From contig OZ020249.1 of the NCBI GenBank assembly GCA_963971285.1, positions 5,890,001-5,954,000 on the forward strand: a stretch of 64,000 bases of DNA. The letters are read 5' to 3'. Of this stretch, positions 24,001 to 37,600 are shown in pieces. The stretch is from Astropecten irregularis (taxonomy: Eukaryota; Echinodermata; Asteroidea; Paxillosida; Astropectinidae). The notes under the pieces were generated by a model, which worked only from the letters and a program-made list of their open reading frames with translations, was not told where the DNA came from and did not search any database. The number at the start of each line of letters is the position of its first letter. Positions within the stretch are counted from its first letter, which is position 1. The position numbers and the translations under genes were made by a program.

Positions 24001-25764
24001 ACCTATGAGGAAGATAGTGCGCATTTCTGAAAAAAGTTACTTTTGGGCAAAAATTGAAAAAAACTGCTGTGGGGGACCACATGGATTTTTCTGAAATTTG
24101 ACTGACTACTAAAATGGCCTCAAATTACACCAAAATCCTACCATGAAAAGTTGATTGGCATTTTTCTTGCTGGGAATGGTTCCTGGTAGTCATAGCTAGC
24201 TATGAGGAAGGTAGCGCGCATTTCTGAAAAAAGTCGGTTTGGGGCCAAAAATGAAAAAAGCTGCTGTGGGGGACCACACGATTTTTATTAAATTTCACTG
24301 GCTAACAAAATGGCCTCAACTTACACCAAAATCCTTCCATGACAATTTGATTGGCATTGTTCAAGCTCGAAATGGTTCCTGGTAGTCATAGCTACCTATG
24401 AGGAGATACATGTAGCGCGCATTTCTGAAAAAAGTTACTTTTGGGCAAAAATTGAAAAAAGCTGCTGTGGGGGACCACACGATTTTTATTAAATTTCACT
24501 GGCTAACAAAATGGCCTCAACTTACACCAAAATCCTTCCATGACAATTTGATTGGCATTGTTCAAGCTCGAAATGGTTCCTGGTAGTCATAGCTACCTAT
24601 GAGGAGATACATGTAGCGCGCATTTCTGAAAAAAAGTTACTTTTGGGCAAAAATTGAAAAAAAAATGCTGTGCGGGACCACATGATTTTTCTTAAAATTT
24701 CACTGACTACCAAAATGGCCTCAAATTACACCAAAATCCTTCCATGACAAGTTGATAGGCATTTTTCTTGCTGGGAATGGTTCCTGGTAGTCATAGCTAG
24801 CTATGAGGAAGGTAGCGCGTATTTCTGAAAAAAGTCTGTTTGGGGCCAAAATTGAAAAAAGATGCTGTGGGGGACCACATGATTTTTCTTAAATTTCACT
24901 GACTAACAAAATGGCCTCAAATTACACCAAAATCCTTGCATGACAAGTTGATTGACATTTTTCTTGCTGGGAATGGTTCCTGGTAGTCATAGCTACCTAT
25001 GAGGAAGATAGTGCGCATTTCTGAAAAAAGTTACTTTTGGGCAAAAATTGAAAAAAACTGCTGTGGGGGACCACATGGATTTTTCTGAAATTTGACTGAC
25101 TACTAAAATGGCCTCAAATTACACCAAAATCCTACCATGAAAAGTTGATTGGCATTTTTCTTGCTGGGAATGGTTCCTGGTAGTCATAGCTAGCTATGAG
25201 GAAGGTAGCGCGCATTTCTGAAAAAAGTCGGTTTGGGGCCAAAAATGAAAAAAGCTGCTGTGGGGGACCACATGATTTTTCTTCAATTTCACTGGCTAAC
25301 AAAATGGCCTCAAATTACACCAAAATCTTTCCATGACAAGCTGATTGGCATTTTTCTTGCTTGGAATGGTTCCTGGTAGTCATAGCTACCTATGAGGAAG
25401 ATAGCGCGCATTTCTGAAAAAAGTTACTTTTGGGCAAAAATTGAAAAAAAACTGCTGTGCGGGACCACATGATTTTTCTTAAATTTCACTGACTACCAAA
25501 ATGGCCTCAAATTACACCAAAATCCTTCCATGACAAGTTGATTGGCATTTTTCTTGCTGGGAATGGTTCCTGGTAGTCATAGCTAGCTATGAGGAAGGTC
25601 GCGTGCATTTCTGAAAAAAGTCGGTTAGGGGACAAAATTGAAAAAAGCTGCTGTGCGGGACCACATGGATTTTTCTGAAATTTGACTGACTACCAAATTG
25701 GCCTCAAATTACACCAAAATCCTTCCATGACAAGTTGATTGGCATTTTTCTTGCTGGGAATGGT

Positions 25765-28700
25765 TGCTGGTAGTCATAGCTAGCTATGAGGAAGGTAGCG
25801 CGCATTTCTGAAAAAAGTCGGTTTGGGGCCAAAATTGAAAAAAGCTGCTGTGGGGGACCACATGGATTTTTCTGAAATTTGACTGACTACCAAAATGGCC
25901 TCAAATTACACCAAAATCTTTCCATGACAAGCTGATTGGCATTTTTCTTGCTTGGAATGGTTCCTGGTAGTCATAGCTACCTATGAGGAAGATAGCACGC
26001 ATTTCTGAAAAAAGTCGGTTTGGGGCCAAAATTGAAAAAAGCTGCTGTGGGGGACCACACGATTTTTATTAAATTTCACTGGCTAACAAAATGGCCTCAA
26101 CTTACACCAAAATCCTTCCATGACAATTTGATTGGCATTGTTCAAGCTCGAAATGGTTCCTGGTAGTCATAGCTACCTATGAGGAGATACATGTAGCGCG
26201 CATTTCTGAAAAAAGTTACTTTTGGGCAAAAATTGAAAAAAAACTGCTGTGCGGGACCACATGATTTTTCTTAAATTTCACTGACTACCAAAATGGCCTA
26301 AAATTACACCAAAATCCTTCCATGACAAGTTGATAGGCATTTTTCTTGCTGGGAATGGTTCCTGGTAGTCATAGCTAGCTATGAGGAAGGTAGCGCGCAT
26401 TTCTGAAAAAAGTCGGTTTGGGGCCAAAATTCAAAAAAGCTGCTGTGGGGGACCACATGATTTTTCTTAAATTTCACTGGCTAACAAAATGGCCTCAAAT
26501 TACACCAAAATCCTTGCATGACAATTTGATTGGCATTGTTCAAGCTCGAAATGGTTCCTGGTAGTCATAGCTACCTATGAGGAAGATGGCGCGCATTTCT
26601 GAAAAAAGTTACTTTTGGGCAAAAATTGAAAAAAAACTGCTGTGCGGGACCACATGATTTTTCTTAAATTTCACTGACTACCAAAATGGCCTCAAATTAC
26701 ACCAAAATCCTTCCATGACAAGTTGATTGGCATTTTTCTTGCTGGGAATGGTTCCTGGTAGTCATAGCAAGCTATGAGGAAGGTAGCACGCATTTCTGAA
26801 AAAAGGCGGTTTGGGGCCAAAATTGAAAAAAGCTGCTGTGGGGGACCACATGAGTTTTCTTAAATTTAACTGACTAACAAAATGGCCTCAAATTACACCA
26901 AAATCCTTGCATGACATTTTGATTGGCATTTTTCAAGCTCGAAATGGTTCCTGGTAGTCATAGCTACCTATGAGGAAGATAGCGCGCATTTATGAAAAAA
27001 GTTACTTTTGGGCACAAATTGAAAAAAACTGCTGTGGGGGACCACATGGATTTTTCTGAAATTTGACTGACTACCAAAATGGCCTCAATTTACACCAAAA
27101 TCCTTCCATGAAAAGTTGATTGGCATTTTTCTTGCTGGGAATGGTTCCTGGTAGTCATAGCTAGCTATGAGGAAGGTAGCGCGCATTTCTGAAAAAAGTC
27201 GGTTTGGGGCCAAAATTGAAAAAAGCTGCTGTGGGGGACCACATGGATTTTTCTGAAATTTGACTGACTACCAAAATGGCCTCAAATTACACCAAAATCT
27301 TTCCATGACAAGCTGATTGGCATTTTTCTTGCTTGGAATGGTTCCTGGTAGTCATAGCTACCTATGAGGAAGATAGCGCGCATTTCTGAAAAAAGTTACT
27401 TTTGGGCAAAAATTGAAAAAAAACTGCTGTGCGGGACCACATGATTTTTCTTAAATTTCACTGACTACCAAAATGGCCTCAAATTACACCAAAATCCTTC
27501 CATGACAAGTTGATTGGCATTTTTCTTGCTGGGAATGGTTCCTGGTAGTCATAGCTAGCTATGAGGAAGGTCGCGTGCATTTCTGAAAAAAGTCGGTTAG
27601 GGGACAAAATTGAAAAAAGCTGCTGTGGGGGACCACATGGATTTTTCTGAAATTTGACTGACTACCAAATTGGCCTCAAATTACACCAAAATCCTTCCAT
27701 GACAAGTTGATTGGCATTTTTCTTGCTGGGAATGGTTGCTGGTAGTCATAGCTAGCTATGAGGAAGGTAGCGCATTTCGAAAAAGGTCGGTTTGGGGCCA
27801 AAATTGAAAAAAGCTGCTGTGGGGGACCAAATGGATTTTTCTGAAATTTGACGGACTACCAAAATGGCCTCAAATTACACCAAAATCCTCCCAAGACAAG
27901 TTGATAGGAATTTTTCTTGCTGGGAATGGTTCCTGATAGTCATAGCTAGCTATGAGGAAGGTAGCGCGCATTTCTGAAAAAAGTCGGTTTGGGGCCAAAA
28001 TTGAAAAAAGCTGATGTGGGGGACCACATGGATTTTTCTGAAATTTGACTGACTACCAAAATGGCCTCAAATTACACCAAAATCCTTCCATGACAAGTTG
28101 ATAGGAATTTTTCTTACTGGGAATGGTTCCTGGTAGTCATAGCTAGCTATGAGGAAGGTAGCGCGTATTTCTGAAAAAAGTTGGTTTGGGGCTTAATATG
28201 AAAAAAGCTGCTGTGGGGGACCACATGGATTTTTCTGAAATTTGACTGACTACCAAAATGGCCTCAAATTACAACGAAATCCTTCCATGACAAGTTCTTT
28301 GGCATTTTTCTTGCTGGAAATGGTTGCTGGTAGTCATAGCTAGCTATGAGGAAGGTAGCGCGCATTTCTGAAAAAAGTTACTTTTGGGCAAAAATTGAAA
28401 AAAACTGCTGTGGGGGACCACATGGATTTTTCTGAAATTTGACTGACTACCAAAATGGCCTCAATTTACACCAAAATCCTTCCATGAAAAGTTGATTGGC
28501 ATTTTTCTTGCTGGGAATGGTTCCTGGTAGTCATAGCTAGCTATGAGGAAGGTAGCGCGCATTTCTGAAAAAAGTCGGTTTGGGGCCAAAATTGAAAAAA
28601 GCTGCTGTGGGGGACCACATGGATTTTTCTGAAATTTGACTGACTACCAAAATGGCCTCAAATTACACCAAAATCTTTCCATGACAAGCTGATTGGCATT

Positions 28701-31700
28701 TTTCTTGCTTGGAATGGTTCCTGGTAGTCATAGCTACCTATGAGGAAGATAGCACGCATTTCTGAAAAAAGTCGGTTTGGGGCCAAAATTGAAAAAAGCT
28801 GCTGTGGGGGACCACACGATTTTTATTAAATTTCACTGGCTAACAAAATGGCCTCAACTTACACCAAAATCCTTCCATGACAATTTGATTGGCATTGTTC
28901 AAGCTCGAAATGGTTCCTGGTAGTCATAGCTACCTATGAGGAGATACATGTAGCGCGCATTTCTGAAAAAAGTTACTTTTGGGCAAAAATTGAAAAAAAA
29001 CTGCTGTGCGGGACCACATGATTTTTCTTAAATTTCACTGACTACCAAAATGGCCTAAAATTACACCAAAATCCTTCCATGACAAGTTGATAGGCATTTT
29101 TCTTGCTGGGAATGGTTCCTGGTAGTCATAGCTAGCTATGAGGAAGGTAGCGCGCATTTCTGAAAAAAGTCGGTTTGGGGCCAAAATTCAAAAAAGCTGC
29201 TGTGGGGGACCACATGATTTTTCTTAAATTTCACTGGCTAACAAAATGGCCTCAAATTACACCAAAATCCTTGCATGACAATTTGATTGGCATTGTTCAA
29301 GCTCGAAATGGTTCCTGGTAGTCATAGCTACCTATGAGGAAGATGGCGCGCATTTCTGAAAAAAGTTACTTTTGGGCAAAAATTGAAAAAAAACTGCTGT
29401 GCGGGACCACATGATTTTTCTTAAATTTCACTGACTACCAAAATGGCCTCAAATTACACCAAAATCCTTCCATGACAAGTTGATTGGCATTTTTCTTGCT
29501 GGGAATGGTTCCTGGTAGTCATAGCTAGCTATGAGGAAGGTAGCACGCATTTCTGAAAAAAGGCGGTTTGGGGCCAAAATTGAAAAAAGCTGCTGTGGGG
29601 GACCACATGAGTTTTCTTAAATTTAACTGACTAACAAAATGGCCTCAAATTACACCAAAATCCTTGCATGACATTTTGATTGGCATTTTTCAAGCTCGAA
29701 ATGGTTCCTGGTAGTCATAGCTACCTATGAGGAAGATAGCGCGCATTTATGAAAAAAGTTACTTTTGGGCACAAATTGAAAAAAACTGCTGTGGGGGACC
29801 ACATGGATTTTTCTGAAATTTGACTGACTACCAAAATGGCCTCAATTTACACCAAAATCCTTCCATGAAAAGTTGATTGGCATTTTTCTTGCTGGGAATG
29901 GTTCCTGGTAGTCATAGCTAGCTATGAGGAAGGTAGCGCGCATTTCTGAAAAAAGTCGGTTTGGGGCCAAAATTGAAAAAAGCTGCTGTGGGGGACCACA
30001 TGGATTTTTCTGAAATTTGACTGACTACCAAAATGGCCTCAAATTACACCAAAATCTTTCCATGACAAGCTGATTGGCATTTTTCTTGCTTGGAATGGTT
30101 CCTGGTAGTCATAGCTACCTATGAGGAAGATAGCGCGCATTTCTGAAAAAAGTTACTTTTGGGCAAAAATTGAAAAAAAACTGCTGTGCGGGACCACATG
30201 ATTTTTCTTAAATTTCACTGACTACCAAAATGGCCTCAAATTACACCAAAATCCTTCCATGACAAGTTGATTGGCATTTTTCTTGCTGGGAATGGTTCCT
30301 GGTAGTCATAGCTAGCTATGAGGAAGGTCGCGTGCATTTCTGAAAAAAGTCGGTTAGGGGACAAAATTGAAAAAAGCTGCTGTGGGGGACCACATGGATT
30401 TTTCTGAAATTTGACTGACTACCAAATTGGCCTCAAATTACACCAAAATCCTTCCATGACAAGTTGATTGGCATTTTTCTTGCTGGGAATGGTTGCTGGT
30501 AGTCATAGCTAGCTATGAGGAAGGTAGCGCATTTCGAAAAAGGTCGGTTTGGGGCCAAAATTGAAAAAAGCTGCTGTGGGGGACCAAATGGATTTTTCTG
30601 AAATTTGACGGACTACCAAAATGGCCTCAAATTACACCAAAATCCTCCCAAGACAAGTTGATAGGAATTTTTCTTGCTGGGAATGGTTCCTGATAGTCAT
30701 AGCTAGCTATGAGGAAGGTAGCGCGCATTTCTGAAAAAAGTCGGTTTGGGGCCAAAATTGAAAAAAGCTGATGTGGGGGACCACATGGATTTTTCTGAAA
30801 TTTGACTGACTACCAAAATGGCCTCAAATTACACCAAAATCCTTCCATGACAAGTTGATAGGAATTTTTCTTACTGGGAATGGTTCCTGGTAGTCATAGC
30901 TAGCTATGAGGAAGGTAGCGCGTATTTCTGAAAAAAGTTGGTTTGGGGCTTAATATGAAAAAAGCTGCTGTGGGGGACCACATGGATTTTTCTGAAATTT
31001 GACTGACTACCAAAATGGCCTCAAATTACAACGAAATCCTTCCATGACAAGTTCTTTGGCATTTTTCTTGCTGGAAATGGTTGCTGGTAGTCATAGCTAG
31101 CTATGAGGAAGGTAGCGCGCATTTCTGAAAAAAGTTACTTTTGGGCAAAAATTGAAAAAAACTGCTGTGGGGGACCACATGGATTTTTCTGAAATTTGAC
31201 TGACTACCAAAATGGCCTCAATTTACACCAAAATCCTTCCATGAAAAGTTGATTGGCATTTTTCTTGCTGGGAATGGTTCCTGGTAGTCATAGCTAGCTA
31301 TGAGGAAGGTAGCGCGCATTTCTGAAAAAAGTCGGTTTGGGGCCAAAATTGAAAAAAGCTGCTGTGGGGGACCACATGGATTTTTCTGAAATTTGACTGA
31401 CTACCAAAATGGCCTCAAATTACACCAAAATCTTTCCATGACAAGCTGATTGGCATTTTTCTTGCTTGGAATGGTTCCTGGTAGTCATAGCTACCTATGA
31501 GGAAGATAGCACGCATTTCTGAAAAAAGTCGGTTTGGGGCCAAAATTGAAAAAAGCTGCTGTGGGGGACCACACGATTTTTATTAAATTTCACTGGCTAA
31601 CAAAATGGCCTCAACTTACACCAAAATCCTTCCATGACAATTTGATTGGCATTGTTCAAGCTCGAAATGGTTCCTGGTAGTCATAGCTACCTATGAGGAG

Positions 31701-31735
31701 ATACATGTAGCGCGCATTTCTGAAAAAAGTTACTT
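25765..31735 (+). repeat. Tandem duplication, period 2757 (14 monomers)
   Basis: GATGGCGCGC at 26585 and 29342, and GGGGCTTAATATG at 28191 and 30948, are both 2757 bp apart. A CAAGCTATG variant at ~26768 is private to the first copy. Confidence 0.8.
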
Positions 31736-33275
31736 TTGGGCAAAAATTGAAAAAAGCTGCTGTGGGGGACCACACGATTTTTATTAAATTTCACTGGCTA
31801 ACAAAATGGCCTCAACTTACACCAAAATCCTTCCATGACAATTTGATTGGCATTGTTCAAGCTCGAAATGGTTCCTGGTAGTCATAGCTACCTATGAGGA
31901 GATACATGTAGCGCGCATTTCTGAAAAAAATTACTTTTGGGCAAAAATTGAAAAAAAAATGCTGTGCGGGACCACATGATTTTTCTTAAAATTTCACTGA
32001 CTACCAAAATGGCCTCAAATTACACCAAAATCCTTCCATGACAAGTTGATAGGCATTTTTCTTGCTGGGAATGGTTCCTGGTAGTCATAGCTAGCTATGA
32101 GGAAGGTAGCGCGTATTTCTGAAAAAAGTCTGTTTGGGGCCAAAATTGAAAAAAGATGCTGTGGGGGACCACATGATTTTTCTTCAATTTCACTGGCTAA
32201 CAAAATGGCCTCAAATTACACCAAAATCCTTGCATGACAAGTTGATTGACATTTTTCTTGCTGGGAATGGTTCCTGGTAGTCATAGCTACCTATGAGGAA
32301 GATAGTGCGCATTTCTGAAAAAAGTCGGTTTGGGGCCAAAATTGAAAAAAGCTGCTGTGGGGGACCACATGGATTTTTCTGAAATTTGACTGACTACCAA
32401 AATGGCCTCAAATTACACCAAAATCTTTCCATGACAAGCTGATTGGCATTTTTCTTGCTTGGAATGGTTCCTGGTAGTCATAGCTACCTATGAGGAAGAT
32501 AGCACGCATTTCTGAAAAAAGTCGGTTTGGGGCCAAAATTGAAAAAAGCTGCTGTGGGGGACCACACGATTTTTATTAAATTTCACTGGCTAACAAAATG
32601 GCCTCAACTTACACCAAAATCCTTCCATGACAATTTGATTGCCATTGTTCAAGCTCGAAATGGTTCCTGGTAGTCATAGCTACCTATGAGGAGATACATG
32701 TAGCGCGCATTTCTGAAAAAAGTTACTTTTGGGCAAAAATTGAAAAAAGCTGCTGTGGGGGACCACACGATTTTTATTAAATTTCACTGGCTAACAAAAT
32801 GGCCTCAACTTACACCAAAATCCTTCCATGACAATTTGATTGGCATTGTTCAAGCTCGAAATGGTTCCTGGTAGTCATAGCTACCTATGAGGAGATACAT
32901 GTAGCGCGCATTTCTGAAAAAAGTTACTTTTGGGCAAAAATTGAAAAAAAACTGCTGTGCGGGACCACATGGATTTTTCTGAAATTTGACTGACTACTAA
33001 AATGGCCTCAAATTACACCAAAATCCTACCATGAAAAGTTGATTGGCATTTTTCTTGCTGGGAATGGTTCCTGGTAGTCATAGCTAGCTATGAGGAAGGT
33101 AGCGCGGATTTCTGAAAAAAGTCGGTTTGGGGCCAAAAATGAAAAAAGCTTCTGTGGGGGACCAAATGGATTTTTCTGAAATTTGACTGACTACCAAAAT
33201 GGCCTCAAATTACACCAAAATCTTTCCATGACAAGCTGATTGGCATTTTTCTTGCTGGGAATGGTTCCTGATAGT

Positions 33276-33295
33276 CATAGCTACATGTAGCTATG
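33276..33295. other. Perfect 20-bp palindrome in a variant monomer
   Basis: CATAGCTACATGTAGCTATG is its own reverse complement. The usual monomer has the shorter CATAGCTAGCTATG, so this looks like a 6-bp expansion at the centre (ACATGT). It also occurs at 43554-43573 and 50404-50423. Confidence 0.9.
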
Positions 33296-34679
33296 AGGAA
33301 GGTAGCGCGCATTTCTGAAAAAAGTCGGTTTGGGGCCAAAATTGAAAAAAGCTGCTGTGGGGGACCACATGATTTTTCTTCAATTTCACTGGCTAACAAA
33401 ATGGCCTCAAATTACACCAAAATCCTTGCATGACAATTTGATTGGCATTGTTCAAACTCGAAATGGTTCCTGGTAGTCATAGCTACATATGAGGAAGATA
33501 GCGCGCATTTCTGAAAAAAGTTACTTTTGGGCAAAAATTGAAAAAAAACTGCTGTGCGGGACCACATGATTTTTCTTAAATTTCACTGACTACCAAAATG
33601 GCCTCAAATTACACCAAAATCCTTCCATGACAAGTTGATTGGCATTTTTCTTGCTGGGAATGGTTCCTGGTAGTCATAGCTAGCTATGAGGAAGGTCGCG
33701 TGCATTTCTGAAAAAAGTCGGTTAGGGGACAAAATTGAAAAAAGCTGCTGTGCGGGACCACATGGATTTTTCTGAAATTTGACTGACTACCAAATTGGCC
33801 TCAAATTACACCAAAATCCTTCCATGACAAGTTGATTGGCATTTTTCTTGCTGGGAATGGTTGCTGGTAGTCATAGCTAGCTATGAGGAAGGTAGCGCGC
33901 ATTTCTGAAAAAAGTCGGTTTGGGGCCAAAATTGAAAAAAGCTGCTGTGGGGGACCACATGGATTTTTCTGAAATTTGACTGACTACCAAAATGGCCTCA
34001 AATTACACCAAAATCTTTCCATGACAAGCTGATTGGCATTTTTCTTGCTTGGAATGGTTCCTGGTAGTCATAGCTACCTATGAGGAAGATAGCACGCATT
34101 TCTGAAAAAAGTCGGTTTGGGGCCAAAATTGAAAAAAGCTGCTGTGGGGGACCACACGATTTTTATTAAATTTCACTGGCTAACAAAATGGCCTCAACTT
34201 ACACCAAAATCCTTCCATGACAATTTGATTGGCATTGTTCAAGCTCGAAATGGTTCCTGGTAGTCATAGCTACCTATGAGGAGATACATGTAGCGCGCAT
34301 TTCTGAAAAAAGTTACTTTTGGGCAAAAATTGAAAAAAGCTGCTGTGGGGGACCACACGATTTTTATTAAATTTCACTGGCTAACAAAATGGCCTCAACT
34401 TACACCAAAATCCTTCCATGACAATTTGATTGGCATTGTTCAAGCTCGAAATGGTTCCTGGTAGTCATAGCTACCTATGAGGAGATACATGTAGCGCGCA
34501 TTTCTGAAAAAAAGTTACTTTTGGGCAAAAATTGAAAAAAAAATGCTGTGCGGGACCACATGATTTTTCTTAAAATTTCACTGACTACCAAAATGGCCTC
34601 AAATTACACCAAAATCCTTCCATGACAAGTTGATAGGCATTTTTCTTGCTGGGAATGGTTCCTGGTAGTCATAGCTAGC

Positions 34680-37600
34680 TATGAGGAAGGTAGCGCGTAT
34701 TTCTGAAAAAAGTTACTTTTGGGCAAAAATTGAAAAAAGATGCTGTGGGGGACCACATGATTTTTCTTAAATTTCACTGACTAACAAAATGGCCTCAAAT
34801 TACACCAAAATCCTTGCATGACAAGTTGATTGACATTTTTCTTGCTGGGAATGGTTCCTGGTAGTCATAGCTACCTATGAGGAAGATAGTGCGCATTTCT
34901 GAAAAAAGTTACTTTTGGGCAAAAATTGAAAAAAACTGCTGTGGGGGACCACATGGATTTTTCTGAAATTTGACTGACTACTAAAATGGCCTCAAATTAC
35001 ACCAAAATCCTACCATGAAAAGTTGATTGGCATTTTTCTTGCTGGGAATGGTTCCTGGTAGTCATAGCTAGCTATGAGGAAGGTAGCGCGCATTTCTGAA
35101 AAAAGTCGGTTTGGGGCCAAAAATGAAAAAAGCTGCTGTGGGGGACCACATGATTTTTCTTCAATTTCACTGGCTAACAAAATGGCCTCAAATTACACCA
35201 AAATCTTTCCATGACAAGCTGATTGGCATTTTTCTTGCTTGGAATGGTTCCTGGTAGTCATAGCTACCTATGAGGAAGATAGCGCGCATTTCTGAAAAAA
35301 GTTACTTTTGGGCAAAAATTGAAAAAAAACTGCTGTGCGGGACCACATGATTTTTCTTAAATTTCACTGACTACCAAAATGGCCTCAAATTACACCAAAA
35401 TCCTTCCATGACAAGTTGATTGGCATTTTTCTTGCTGGGAATGGTTCCTGGTAGTCATAGCTAGCTATGAGGAAGGTCGCGTGCATTTCTGAAAAAAGTC
35501 GGTTAGGGGACAAAATTGAAAAAAGCTGCTGTGCGGGACCACATGGATTTTTCTGAAATTTGACTGACTACCAAATTGGCCTCAAATTACACCAAAATCC
35601 TTCCATGACAAGTTGATTGGCATTTTTCTTGCTGGGAATGGTTGCTGGTAGTCATAGCTAGCTATGAGGAAGGTAGCGCGCATTTCTGAAAAAAGTCGGT
35701 TTGGGGCCAAAATTGAAAAAAGCTGCTGTGGGGGACCACATGGATTTTTCTGAAATTTGACTGACTACCAAAATGGCCTCAAATTAAACCAAAATCTTTC
35801 CTTGACAAGCTGATTGGCATTTTTCTTGCTTGGAATGGTTCCTGGTAGTCATAGCTACCTATGAGGAAGATAGCACGCATTTCTGAAAAAAGTCGGTTTG
35901 GGGCCAAAATTGAAAAAAGCTGCTGTGGGGGACCACACGATTTTTATTAAATTTCACTGGCTAACAAAATGGCCTCAACTTACACCAAAATCCTTCCATG
36001 ACAATTTGATTGGCATTGTTCAAGCTCGAAATGGTTCCTGGTAGTCATAGCTACCTATGAGGAGATACATGTAGCGCGCATTTCTGAAAAAAGTTACTTT
36101 TGGGCAAAAATTGAAAAAAGCTGCTGTGGGGGACCACACGATTTTTATTAAATTTCACTGGCTAACAAAATGGCCTCAACTTACACCAAAATCCTTCCAT
36201 GACAATTTGATTGGCATTGTTCAAGCTCGAAATGGTTCCTGGTAGTCATAGCTACCTATGAGGAGATACATGTAGCGCGCATTTCTGAAAAAAATTACTT
36301 TTGGGCAAAAATTGAAAAAAAAATGCTGTGCGGGACCACATGATTTTTCTTAAAATTTCACTGACTACCAAAATGGCCTCAAATTACACCAAAATCCTTC
36401 CATGACAAGTTGATAGGCATTTTTCTTGCTGGGAATGGTTCCTGGTAGTCATAGCTAGCTATGAGGAAGGTAGCGCGTATTTCTGAAAAAAGTCTGTTTG
36501 GGGCCAAAATTGAAAAAAGATGCTGTGGGGGACCACATGATTTTTCTTAAATTTCACTGACTAACAAAATGGCCTCAAATTACACCAAAATCCTTGCATG
36601 ACAAGTTGATTGACATTTTTCTTGCTGGGAATGGTTCCTCGTAGTCATAGCTACCTATGAGGAAGATAGTGCGCATTTCTGAAAAAAGTTACTTTTGGGC
36701 AAAAATTGAAAAAAACTGCTGTGGGGGACCACATGGATTTTTCTGAAATTTGACTGACTACTAAAATGGCCTCAAATTACACCAAAATCCTACCATGAAA
36801 AGTTGATTGGCATTTTTCTTGCTGGGAATGGTTCCTGGTAGTCATAGCTAGCTATGAGGAAGGTAGCGCGGATTTTTGAAAAAAGTCGGTTTGGGGCCAA
36901 AAATGAAAAAAGCTGCTGTGGGGGACCACATGATTTTTCTTCAATTTCACTGGCTAACAAAATGGCCTCAAATTACACCAAAATCTTTCCATGACAAGCT
37001 GATTGGCATTTTTCTTGCTTGGAATGGTTCCTGGTAGTCATAGCTACCTATGAGGAAGATAGCGCGCATTTCTGAAAAAAAGTTACTTTTGGGCAAAAAT
37101 TGAAAAAAACTGCTGTGGGGGACCACATGGATTTTTCTGAAATTTGACTGACTACTAAAATGGCCTCAAATTACACCAAAATCCTACCATGAAAAGTTGA
37201 TTGGCATTTTTCTTGCTGGGAATGGTTCCTGGTAGTCATAGCTAGCTATGAGGAAGGTAGCGCGGATTTTTGAAAAAAGTCGGTTTGGGGCCAAAATTGA
37301 AAAAAGCTGCTGTGGGGGACCACATGGATTTTTCTGAAATTTGACTGACTACCAAAATGGCCTCAAATTACACCAAAATCTTTCCATGACAAGCTGATTG
37401 GCATTTTTCTTGCTTGGAATGGTTCCTGGTAGTCATAGCTACCTATGAGGAAGATAGCACGCATTTCTGAAAAAAGTCGGTTTGGGGCCAAAATTGAAAA
37501 AAGCTGCTGTGGGGGACCACACGATTTTTATTAAATTTCACTGGCTAACAAAATGGCCTCAACTTACACCAAAATCCTTCCATGACAATTTGATTGCCAT

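Noticed and set aside
13458..33399. Minus-strand frames of 62-64 codons at 13458, 32015 and 33205
   Set aside because: They lie within satellite monomers, recur only because of block duplication and have no recognisable domain.
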